DNA from: an uncultured Oscillospiraceae bacterium
GTDB taxonomy: Bacteria; Bacillota; Clostridia; Oscillospirales; Oscillospiraceae
Direction of reading: 5' to 3'
Assembly: GCA_958426425.1 (NCBI GenBank)
Contig: CATZYY010000023.1
Coordinates: 1-22,942, forward strand
DNA: 22,942 nucleotides
Positions 7,148 to 13,225 of the stretch are shown here, piece by piece; the first letter of the stretch is position 1, and the number at the start of each line of letters is the position of its first letter. The notes beneath the pieces were generated by a model that had not been told where the DNA came from, ran no database searches, and worked only from the letters and a program-made list of their open reading frames with translations. The position numbers were made by a program, and so were the translations under genes.

Positions 7148-10100
7148 ATGAGTGATCGCTATATCCGGCGCTTCGCCCTGCCGGAACGGCTGTATACTGC
7201 CTCCGCGCCGGTGGTGCTGGCGGCCGGCGTGCTGCTGGAGGACACCCGGCTGCCCCGTCTGGTGGCCCAGCTGAAATGGAAAAGCATTGCCCCCAGGCCC
7301 CTGACCGCCCTGACCGTGGCGGTATGCTGCCCGGGGGAGGACGGGGAGACGGTCTTTACCTATACCGATCTGCGTATCGTCCGGGGCCGGACCTTCGGCG
7401 TCTACACCGCCGTGGTCCTGCCCTGGGGCGACCAGAGACATATGGAGGTCCGGGCGCTGTCCGCGGACTTTGACGACGGAACACGCTGGATGGCGTCGGA
7501 GGGCGCCGTGTGGGCGCCGCTGCCCGCCTTCGCCGCTCTTGCCGGGGCCGTGGAGGACCCGGAGCTGCTGGCCCTCAGCGGGGCTCTGCCCCGGAACCGG
7601 TACGCCTTCTGGAGCGGGCAGGGGTTGTGGTACTGTCCCTGCGGCGGCGTGAATCGGGGAGAGGAAGCGGCGTGCCACCGCTGCGGCTGCCTCCGGTCGG
7701 AGGCGGAGCGTCTGGCTACCCCGGAGGGCCTCCGGCAGGTGCGCCGGGAGCGGACGGAGGAAGCCGAACGCCTGGCCTTGGAGGAAACCCGGCGCCGGGA
7801 AGATGCCCAGGCCCGGGCCCAGGAGCGGAAGGAGGCCGCCCGGCAGCAGCTGGCCGGCTTGAAAGCCCGCTTCCGCCGGGGCGAAGCATCGGGAGAAACG
7901 CCGGAGCCTCTGCCTCCGCAGAAGGCCGGGGAAGCGGCTCTGGAGCCAGGGGAAATCCCCGCCCCTGCTGCCGGGAAGGATGCCGGCGCTCCGACTCCTC
8001 AGGCGGAAGCTGCTCCGGCATTGGAAGTACCTGTCCCTGCCTCCGTTCCGGCCAAGCCCAGGAAGCGGAGAAAAGCGGTAGGGATCACCGCCGCGGTGGT
8101 TTTGCTGGCTGCGGCAGGCATCGTTTTCCTGCCCCGGCTGCTGGGTGGTGCGTCCCTGCCCGGGATCTCCGCCGCGCCGGAGGTCCATGCCACCGCCCCC
8201 GGCGACGGAGAGACCGTGATTTTCACTGTGGAGGAGGACGATGACGGCGTGTGCATCATCACGCCGGAGCTGGTGCAGTCCCAGATCCCGGGGGTGGTGT
8301 ATATCAATCTGGACGGTGTGCCCGACATGGGCGACGACATCGACCCCTATCTCATCAACAGCTTCCAGATGGCCATGCTGGTCTCCAGCCAGGGGGAGTA
8401 TGGCTCCGAAGGGGAGTGGGGCAGCTTCGACGCCGACACCGCGTCCAAACGCCTGCAGTGCCTGCTGCTCTATGATGGGAACTTCCACCTGTGCGGTCAC
8501 GCCGTGGGCGCGCCGAAGGAGGCGGAAGACGGCGTGTGGCAGCTGGAGGTAACGCTGTGCGACTACGACTTCACGGAACTCTACGAGCAGCAGCGCTCTG
8601 CCTTTGAGGCCCAGCGGGCGGAGACCTTTTCCAACTACATCGCCCCGGAGGACATCACAGCCTCCGGCGCGGCGTACTTCCTGCGGGGCTACAACACCGG
8701 CCGCGGTCCCACGCTGCTGCCCGGCGATTCCCAGGCCTATCACCTCTGGGCCCAGTACACCTCCCCCTATGTGGCGGAGCACAGCCGCGAACTGGACCAA
8801 TTAAAAAATCAGCTCCCCCGGGGCGACCGGTGGATGGCCTATCTGCTTCTGGACCGGGACCATCAGCTTCTGGGCTACACCATGATGGACTCCACCGGCG
8901 CCGGCGGTCAGGTGGCCGATGCCGACATCACGCCCCTGGGCACCGTGGACCTCTGCCTGGAGGAAAATGACCGGGGCCAGTGCGAGTTCACCGAGGAACT
9001 GCTGCGCCAAACGGTGCCGGAGATGGACTTTTTCAACTTTGGCGGCTATATGCCGGATCTGAGCGGAGACGTGAAGGCCTATGTGAAAGACAGCTTCCAT
9101 ATGGCCTGGTTGGTGGCCTCCCAGGGCCGCCAGCGGGGCGGCCACTCCTCCGCCACCTGGAATCTGGCAGAGGATCAGATCTTTACGCTGCTGCTCTACA
9201 GCAATTTCACCACCTTGTGCGGCTACTTCATCGGCGCGCCGGAGGATCTGGGCGGCGGACGGTGGCGCATGGAGATCACCCTGTGTGATTACGACTTCTC
9301 CGCTCTCTACGAAGAGCAGGCCGCTGGCTACACCGCCGCGCCCCAGCTGCCGGAGATCTCCCAGGATGACATCGCCTCCTGCGGTGCGGTCTGGTACATC
9401 GAGCCGGTGGATCAGCTGTACGGTGGGGATTCGTTCAACCATCGTCTGCGGCTCCAGAGTCTGTGGAGCCGGGCCACGTCTCCCTACATCAGCCGGTTCC
9501 GCCGTCCCATCACGGACCTGTCCAACGCGGTGCGGTGGGCCACGGAGGAGTTCCCCCACGACTATCTGCTGCTGGATGAATCCGGGCAGTACCTGGGCTA
9601 TGTCACTGTTACAGACGGGGAGCGGGTGGCCACCATGGACTTCACGTCCTCCGGCAGCCACGCCACCAACACCGGCACCGTATCTCTGGACCTGACGGCA
9701 GACGGGGAGTATTGCCTCGTGACGCTGGAGCAGGTGCAAGCCCTGGTGCCCCAGGCCAGGCGCATGGAGTTCCAGGGCGTGCCGGACCTGGGCAGCGTGG
9801 AGGAGTATCTGAAGGTCAGCGACAATGTGGCCTTTCTGATCGCCTCTGACGGGGCTTACGGTGTTGGACAGACCAGCGGGCGGTTCTCCGTTCAGGGGGG
9901 ACGCGCCCCCTTCCGCGCGCTGCTGCTGTACAGCGACGACACCACGTTGTGCGGCTATTACATCGGGGAGCCCAGCCATGTGAGCGGGGACACCTGGCGC
10001 ATGGACATCGTGCTGTGCGACTACGACTTCTCCGATCTCTATGAACAGCAGAGACGAGAGTTCGAACAGGCCTCGCTGCCTCGGTATATCGCCCAGGACC

Positions 10101-10705
10101 AGGCGGCAAAAAGCGGCGCGGTCTGGTGCATCAGCACCGGGTACTACTTCTTGGAAGCCAGTGATTTTACGCAGACCGTGGAACTGTACGGCCTGTGGAG
10201 CCGGGAGCAGTCCATGGGAAAGGAGCGATTCTGCAAATCCGCGGCGGACCTGGAGCAGCTGCGCCCCAGCGGCGACAATACCCGGGCCTATGTGCTGCTG
10301 CTGGACAAAAACTATCGTTCCATCGGCTATATGAGAGCATTTCTCTATTGCCGTGTCGCCCATGAAGATTCTTTCGCATTGGAACACCAGCGGTTTCTGC
10401 TCCAGCTCTACGCAAAGCAGGCGGGATATACCATCATCGGCGCTGCGGACGAATATGGCAGCGGGCTCACATTAGACCGCCCGGCGCTCCAAAAAGTGAC
10501 CGAGGCCGTGGTCGCTGGCAAGGTGGATGTGGTGTTAGTCCATAGCCTGACCCGGATAGGCCGGGAGTGGGGGATGACCCAAAGCTACATTGACCTGCTC
10601 ACCCGGCACAAGGTAAAGCTCCTGTGCATCCGGGATCGGCTGCTGTTCGATAAAAACGGCGCTGCCCCAATTTTGACAATAAAAAATGCGGAGTGTCCTT
10701 TGTAG
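7148..10705 (+). CDS. Chimeric surface protein: zinc finger, membrane span, three ectodomain repeats, C-terminal dead recombinase-like domain
   Basis: 1185 residues. Order: N-terminal beta-rich domain (about 1-155); zinc finger with W-Y-C-P-C..N..C-H-R-C (Cys 163, 165, 176, 179), similar in spacing to RanBP2-type fingers; charged Arg/Glu coiled-coil (about 185-235); Ala/Pro-rich linker; one membrane span at about 310-332 after basic KPRKRRK; three homologous extracytoplasmic repeats starting near 354, 598 and 843; then residues 1062-1185 resembling the catalytic domain of serine recombinases, with YCRVA where YCRVS is expected. The first two parts should be cytoplasmic and the repeats outside. 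The third repeat stops abruptly where the others continue for 20-30 residues, exactly where the recombinase-like part begins. A cytoplasmic-type domain outside the membrane makes little functional sense, so the C-terminus is probably a rearrangement scar or assembly join. Start: GAGGAGG at 7136-7142, 5 bases before ATG. Function unknown. Confidence 0.8.
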   Translation: MSDRYIRRFALPERLYTASAPVVLAAGVLLEDTRLPRLVAQLKWKSIAPRPLTALTVAVCCPGEDGETVFTYTDLRIVRGRTFGVYTAVVLPWGDQRHMEVRALSADFDDGTRWMASEGAVWAPLPAFAALAGAVEDPELLALSGALPRNRYAFWSGQGLWYCPCGGVNRGEEAACHRCGCLRSEAERLATPEGLRQVRRERTEEAERLALEETRRREDAQARAQERKEAARQQLAGLKARFRRGEASGETPEPLPPQKAGEAALEPGEIPAPAAGKDAGAPTPQAEAAPALEVPVPASVPAKPRKRRKAVGITAAVVLLAAAGIVFLPRLLGGASLPGISAAPEVHATAPGDGETVIFTVEEDDDGVCIITPELVQSQIPGVVYINLDGVPDMGDDIDPYLINSFQMAMLVSSQGEYGSEGEWGSFDADTASKRLQCLLLYDGNFHLCGHAVGAPKEAEDGVWQLEVTLCDYDFTELYEQQRSAFEAQRAETFSNYIAPEDITASGAAYFLRGYNTGRGPTLLPGDSQAYHLWAQYTSPYVAEHSRELDQLKNQLPRGDRWMAYLLLDRDHQLLGYTMMDSTGAGGQVADADITPLGTVDLCLEENDRGQCEFTEELLRQTVPEMDFFNFGGYMPDLSGDVKAYVKDSFHMAWLVASQGRQRGGHSSATWNLAEDQIFTLLLYSNFTTLCGYFIGAPEDLGGGRWRMEITLCDYDFSALYEEQAAGYTAAPQLPEISQDDIASCGAVWYIEPVDQLYGGDSFNHRLRLQSLWSRATSPYISRFRRPITDLSNAVRWATEEFPHDYLLLDESGQYLGYVTVTDGERVATMDFTSSGSHATNTGTVSLDLTADGEYCLVTLEQVQALVPQARRMEFQGVPDLGSVEEYLKVSDNVAFLIASDGAYGVGQTSGRFSVQGGRAPFRALLLYSDDTTLCGYYIGEPSHVSGDTWRMDIVLCDYDFSDLYEQQRREFEQASLPRYIAQDQAAKSGAVWCISTGYYFLEASDFTQTVELYGLWSREQSMGKERFCKSAADLEQLRPSGDNTRAYVLLLDKNYRSIGYMRAFLYCRVAHEDSFALEHQRFLLQLYAKQAGYTIIGAADEYGSGLTLDRPALQKVTEAVVAGKVDVVLVHSLTRIGREWGMTQSYIDLLTRHKVKLLCIRDRLLFDKNGAAPILTIKNAECPL
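8207..10330 (+). repeat. Three tandem ~732-bp coding repeats (about 244 residues each)
   Basis: Units start near 8207, 8939 and 9674. Each encodes the same sequence of landmarks: a beta strand with GTVxLxL, a VPxxxxxxxxGVPDL segment, an SFxMAxLVASxG segment, LLLYxxxxTLCGYxIGxP, a W(R)ME(I)TLCDYDFSxLYEQQ segment, IAxxDIAxSGAVxxI, an LWSRATSPYI segment and LLLDxxxxxLGY. Two Cys per unit (LCG and LCDYDF) are conserved and could pair outside the cell. The units have diverged clearly, so this is an old protein-domain repeat, not a recent DNA duplication. The third is truncated after its LGY-equivalent (SIGYM). Confidence 0.85.
10331..10705 (+). other. Serine-recombinase-like domain fused in frame, nucleophile Ser replaced by Ala
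   Basis: Codes residues 1062-1185 of the preceding gene. The protein sequence follows the resolvase N-terminal pattern: AFLYCRVA, then ALEHQ, YAKQAGY, DEYGSGLTLDRPAL, VAGKVDVVLVHSLTRIGRE. The Arg residues of the active-site region (CRV, DRP, TRIGRE) are present, but the nucleophile Ser after RV is Ala (residue 1071). There is no DNA-binding domain behind it. Codon use includes AGA, TTA (twice) and ATA (twice), denser than in the 3 kb before it. There is no ribosome binding site before ATG 10331, so separate translation is unlikely. It resembles small recombinase-like proteins I associate with conjugative elements of gut Clostridia (recollection, not verified). Confidence 0.75.
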
Positions 10706-10735
10706 GATACTCAGATCCTATAAGGACACTCCGCA
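10681..10735 (-). terminator. Intrinsic terminator of tRNA-Pro
   Basis: Read on the minus strand: TGCGGAGTGTCCTT (10735-10722) pairs with AAGGACACTCCGCA (10700-10687), an inner TAGGAT/ATCCTA pair extends the hairpin, and a run of six T follows at 10686-10681. It begins directly at the tRNA 3' end. The stop codon of the plus-strand chimeric gene (10703-10705) lies inside it. Confidence 0.92.
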
Positions 10736-10811
10736 TGGTCCGAGTGGCGGGATTTGAACCCACGGCCTCTTGGTCCCGAACCAAGCGCGCTACCAACTGC
10801 GCTACACCCGG
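10736..10811 (-). tRNA. tRNA-Pro (anticodon CGG)
   Basis: 76 nt including encoded CCA, on the minus strand. Acceptor CCGGGTG pairs with CACTCGG (one G-U); D-arm GCGC..GCGC; anticodon arm CTTGG-TTCGGGA-CCAAG with CGG at positions 34-36; T-arm GTGGG-TTCAAAT-CCCGC; discriminator A and CCA end. All stems close, so the gene should be functional. It reads proline CCG codons, useful in this GC-rich genome. It has its own consensus promoter and terminator. Confidence 0.97.
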
Positions 10812-10824
10812 ATGCAGCTTGATT

Positions 10825-10853
10825 ATTATACGGAATTTTCCTGCGGATGTCAA
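10825..10853 (-). promoter_or_regulatory. Consensus SigA promoter of tRNA-Pro
   Basis: On the minus strand TTGACA (10853-10848), 17-nt spacer, TATAAT (10830-10825), both hexamers perfect. Transcription would start about 7 bases downstream, leaving a very short 5' leader before the tRNA. Confidence 0.93.
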
Positions 10854-10904
10854 GGGGGAATCCCCGGCAAGAAAAATCCTCGCCTTGCAAGATGAATTCG
10901 CCTG

Positions 10905-10933
10905 GAATATCCCACAAGGCTCGGTCATACACT
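10905..10933 (+). promoter_or_regulatory. SigE-like sporulation promoter of the spoIVF-type operon
   Basis: GAATAT (10905-10910), 15-nt spacer, CATACACT (10926-10933). The -10 matches the Bacillus SigE consensus CATACAnT at every defined position and the -35 contains the ATA core at the right distance. It lies 30 bases before the start of the M23 gene. In B. subtilis the spoIVF operon is SigE-controlled, so site and gene agree. Confidence 0.7.
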
Positions 10934-10963
10934 CCCAAAGAGACTGAGCAAGGGGGGAGCGGC

Positions 10964-11989
10964 ATGACCTCACGGCAGGCCGGACGGCGGATTGGTACCA
11001 TCGCCGCGGAGCACAGAACCGGGAATCGGAAAAAGCGGGGCGGAGCCCGGCAGGCGGTCCGCCGGAAAAGCGAGCCGCTGAGCCCCAAGGACAGGCGGCG
11101 GTTGGCCCAGCTGGTGGCCTGCGGCGCCATCTTTGTACTGCTGGTGGCGGTCAAGCTGCTGCTGCCGGGCAAGATGGACGCGCTGAATACCCGCCTGTCC
11201 GGTATGCTGCGGCAGAACATGGACGTGCAGGCGGTGTTCTCCGCCGTGGGTGAGGCTGTCACCGGGCAGCAGGACGTGGGCGGCAGTCTGCGGGACGTGT
11301 ATCAGGCGGTGTTCCAGCCTCAGGAGGGGGAGGCTGTGGAGACCGCCACCTCCGCCGGACCGGCCCTGTCCCTGGAGGCGCCCACCGCCCTGGAGGCTCT
11401 GACCGCCTTCCGTTCCCCCAATGAGACGGCGGAGAGCGGAACGGAGACCGCCGCAGAAGGGGAAAATACCGGGACAGCCGCCCAGGAGACGGCGGAGAGC
11501 GGCTCCGCCGGAGAGGTGGAGGTCTCCACCTTGGCGTACATTCTCTACTCCGCCAACAATCTGCCGGACAATGTGAATCTGGAGCAGGCCCTGCTGGGCT
11601 TTGACTACTGCACCCCGGTCATGGGGACTCTCAGCTCCGGCTTTGGCTATCGGGAGCACCCGGTGGAGGGGGAGGAACGGTTCCACTACGGCATCGACAT
11701 CGCCGCCAGCACCGGCACCCCCATCGGCTGCTTTGCCGACGGCACCGTGACCGCCGTGGGGGACAGCAGCAGCTACGGAAAGTATCTGATCGTGGCCCAC
11801 AGCGGCGGCTTTTCCACCCTGTACGCCCACTGCAGCAAAATCATCGCCTCCTCCGGACAGACCGTGAAAGAGGGGCAGACCATCGCGGAGGTGGGGGAGA
11901 CCGGCGTGGCCACCGGGCCCCATCTGCACCTGGAGCTCCACCAGGGAGACCGCTATCTGAACCCCATCTACTATGTGTCCTTGGCGTAA
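10964..11989 (+). CDS. spoIVFA: SpoIVFA-like membrane protein with M23 (LytM) peptidase domain
   Basis: 341 residues: basic N-terminus, one membrane span (about 47-67), Ala/Glu/Thr-rich linker (about 120-200) and a C-terminal M23 domain (about 215-341). It sits 1 base upstream of a SpoIVFB-like protease, the arrangement of the B. subtilis spoIVF operon, where SpoIVFA anchors and regulates SpoIVFB in the forespore-engulfing membrane. The M23 zinc and catalytic positions are all present: H241 and D245 (HYGID), H289 (YAHCS), H320 and H322 (HLHLE), so hydrolysis of peptidoglycan cross-links is possible. The frame is open further upstream, but AGGGGGGAG at 10951-10959 before ATG 10964 decides the start. 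A plain M23 endopeptidase is the alternative reading. Confidence 0.8.
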   Translation: MTSRQAGRRIGTIAAEHRTGNRKKRGGARQAVRRKSEPLSPKDRRRLAQLVACGAIFVLLVAVKLLLPGKMDALNTRLSGMLRQNMDVQAVFSAVGEAVTGQQDVGGSLRDVYQAVFQPQEGEAVETATSAGPALSLEAPTALEALTAFRSPNETAESGTETAAEGENTGTAAQETAESGSAGEVEVSTLAYILYSANNLPDNVNLEQALLGFDYCTPVMGTLSSGFGYREHPVEGEERFHYGIDIAASTGTPIGCFADGTVTAVGDSSSYGKYLIVAHSGGFSTLYAHCSKIIASSGQTVKEGQTIAEVGETGVATGPHLHLELHQGDRYLNPIYYVSLA

Positions 11990-11990
11990 T

Positions 11991-12569
11991 ATGGAGGTAC
12001 GGGTGTCTGTGGGGGCCTGCCTGCTGGTGGGGTGGTTTGCCGCGGTCAACGGCTGGGCACTGACGGCCCTGGTGCTGTCCGCCGCGGCGCTCCACGAGCT
12101 GGGCCACCTGACAGCCCTGAAGCTGTTGGGCGGCCGGGTCACGGCCCTGCGCCTGAGCGTCTTTGGGGCGGAGATGCGGGTGGACGGCGCCGGGCTGTCC
12201 TACGGAAAGGAGCTGGCGGCGGTGCTGGCGGGGCCCCTGACCAATCTGCTGGCGGGGCTGGTATTGGCCTGGTGCGGGTGTCCGGCGGCGGCCGGAGCGC
12301 ATCTGGTGCTGTGCGACTTCAACCTGCTGCCGGTGCGGCCACTGGACGGGGGAAGGGCGCTGTATTTGTTGACCGCCTGGGCGGCGGGTCCGGCGGCGGG
12401 GGAGACTCTGTGCCGCTGGGTGGGCGGCTGCGCAGCGCTGTCCCTGGGGACGGCGCTGGTGTGGGTGGTAGTCCGCAGCGGCGGGAGCCTGTGGCTGCTG
12501 CCGGCAGCCGCTGGACTGGGAATGGCGGCGTTCCGGGAGCTGCTTTGCGAAAAGCGGCATTTTTTGTGA
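11991..12569 (+). CDS. spoIVFB: SpoIVFB-like M50 intramembrane (site-2) protease
   Basis: 192 residues, strongly hydrophobic, with the M50 zinc motif HELGH (35-39) inside an early membrane span and the second motif N111-L-L-P-V-R-P-L-D119-G-G supplying the Asp ligand. In B. subtilis SpoIVFB cleaves pro-SigK in the mother cell. The adjacent SpoIVFA-like gene and SigE-like promoter support that role here, though pro-SigK is not in the window. Start: ATG 11991 begins 1 base after the upstream stop but lacks a ribosome binding site of its own; GTG 12003 has GGAGG (11993-11997) 5 bases before it and would drop four residues. Both are plausible; I keep the ATG because the first residues fit the family's opening strand. 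Compact C-terminus without a CBS domain. Confidence 0.82.
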   Translation: MEVRVSVGACLLVGWFAAVNGWALTALVLSAAALHELGHLTALKLLGGRVTALRLSVFGAEMRVDGAGLSYGKELAAVLAGPLTNLLAGLVLAWCGCPAAAGAHLVLCDFNLLPVRPLDGGRALYLLTAWAAGPAAGETLCRWVGGCAALSLGTALVWVVVRSGGSLWLLPAAAGLGMAAFRELLCEKRHFL

Positions 12570-12577
12570 AATAATGC

Positions 12578-12606
12578 TTGCATTTGCCTCCTGAGTGTGG
12601 TATCCT
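12578..12606 (+). promoter_or_regulatory. Probable SigA promoter of rplS
   Basis: TTGCAT (12578-12583), 17-nt spacer, TATCCT (12601-12606), each 4 of 6. It lies just after the M50 gene and about 100 bases before rplS. Confidence 0.45.
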
Positions 12607-12612
12607 ATCAGG

Positions 12613-12709
12613 GCTACAAAGGGTGGTCCTCTGCCGTGCACGCGCCGTATGTGCGCCCATGTGCCGGAGAAAAGCGGCATGAACACCTATATTTTTAGGA
12701 GGAACATCC
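12613..12709 (+). promoter_or_regulatory. Possible structured leader of rplS mRNA
   Basis: The ~95-base leader can fold: GCGC (12639 area) pairs across CGTATGT with GCGC, flanked by GCAC/GTGC, and GGTG near the start can pair with CACC just before the ribosome binding site AGGAGG (12697-12702). L19 leaders that control their own gene are known in some Firmicutes; I could not match this one to that consensus. Confidence 0.25.
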
Positions 12710-13051
12710 ATGGATCTCATCAAGGAACTGAACAAAGAGACTCTGGCCGCTGAGGCCCCCCAGGTCAGCATCGGCGACACCGTCCGCGTGCATGTGAAGG
12801 TCAAGGAAGGCTCCCGCGAGCGTATCCAGGTCTTCGAGGGCACCGTCATCGCCAAGAAGCACGGCGGCATCGAGGAGACCATCACCGTCCGCCGCATCTC
12901 TTACGGCGTGGGCGTGGAGAAGGTCTTCCCCATCCACTCTCCCTCCATCGCCACCATCGAGGTGGTCCGCAACGGTGCTGTCCGCCGTGCCAAGCTGTAT
13001 TATCTGCGCGGCCGCGTGGGCAAGGGCGCCAAGGTCAAGGAGAAGCTCTAA
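12710..13051 (+). CDS. rplS: 50S ribosomal protein L19
   Basis: 113 residues, the normal length. L19 sits at the 30S-50S interface. Family signatures run through the protein: GDTVRVHVKVKEG, ERIQVFEGTVIAK, TVRRISYGVGVEKVFPIHSP and RRAKLYYLRGRVGK near the C-terminus. AGGAGG at 12697-12702 lies 7 bases before the ATG. The gene has its own terminator directly after it, so it appears monocistronic even though lepB and rbgA, its usual neighbours, follow. Confidence 0.98.
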   Translation: MDLIKELNKETLAAEAPQVSIGDTVRVHVKVKEGSRERIQVFEGTVIAKKHGGIEETITVRRISYGVGVEKVFPIHSPSIATIEVVRNGAVRRAKLYYLRGRVGKGAKVKEKL

Positions 13052-13058
13052 GAGAGAC

Positions 13059-13092
13059 AAAGAGAGAGGCGCAAGCCTCTCTCTTTTGTTAT
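13059..13092 (+). terminator. Rho-independent terminator of rplS
   Basis: Perfect 12-bp stem AAAGAGAGAGGC (13059-13070) / GCCTCTCTCTTT (13075-13086) with a GCAA tetraloop, followed by TGTTAT. It begins 8 bases after the rplS stop. Confidence 0.85.
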
Positions 13093-13100
13093 CTGTCCGG

Positions 13101-13125
13101 AAATCCCGCTCATTCCGCGGGATTT
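13101..13125. promoter_or_regulatory. 9-bp inverted repeat just upstream of the lepB promoter
   Basis: AAATCCCGC (13101-13109) and GCGGGATTT (13117-13125), perfect, with a 7-base loop. It ends 3 bases before the -35 box at 13129. It could be an operator or a second terminator; no T run follows on the plus strand. Confidence 0.35.
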
Positions 13126-13128
13126 GGC

Positions 13129-13157
13129 TTGTGATTTGAAAAGTTCTTTGCTATACT
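13129..13157 (+). promoter_or_regulatory. SigA-like promoter of lepB operon
   Basis: TTGTGA (13129-13134), 17-nt spacer, TATACT (13152-13157). It lies about 70 bases before the lepB start and after the rplS terminator. Confidence 0.6.
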
Positions 13158-13225
13158 ATATGAGATTATTCTGGACCGCTGTGGGCTTTGGGTCCGCAAA
13201 GGTCCTTGAACTGAGGAGAAGCGAC

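Noticed and set aside
6674..8800. 708-codon minus-strand open frame
   Set aside because: Antisense to the two envelope genes, Gln/His/Gly/Arg-rich, no recognisable domain.
8207..10330. Recent DNA duplication or assembly repeat
   Set aside because: The three units are clearly diverged at protein and DNA level, with different linkers and lengths.
10331..10705. Separate gene starting at ATG 10331 for the recombinase-like protein
   Set aside because: No ribosome binding site precedes this ATG and the frame continues from the repeat protein without a stop; annotated as a domain of the fused gene, though separate translation is not excluded.
10331..10811. Intact integrative element at tRNA-Pro
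   Set aside because: No integrase with catalytic residues, no direct repeat of the tRNA end and no other mobile genes; at most a remnant.
10847..10963. 39-residue N-terminal extension of the M23 protein
   Set aside because: It would overlap the SigE-like promoter and the tRNA promoter; the ribosome binding site favours ATG 10964.
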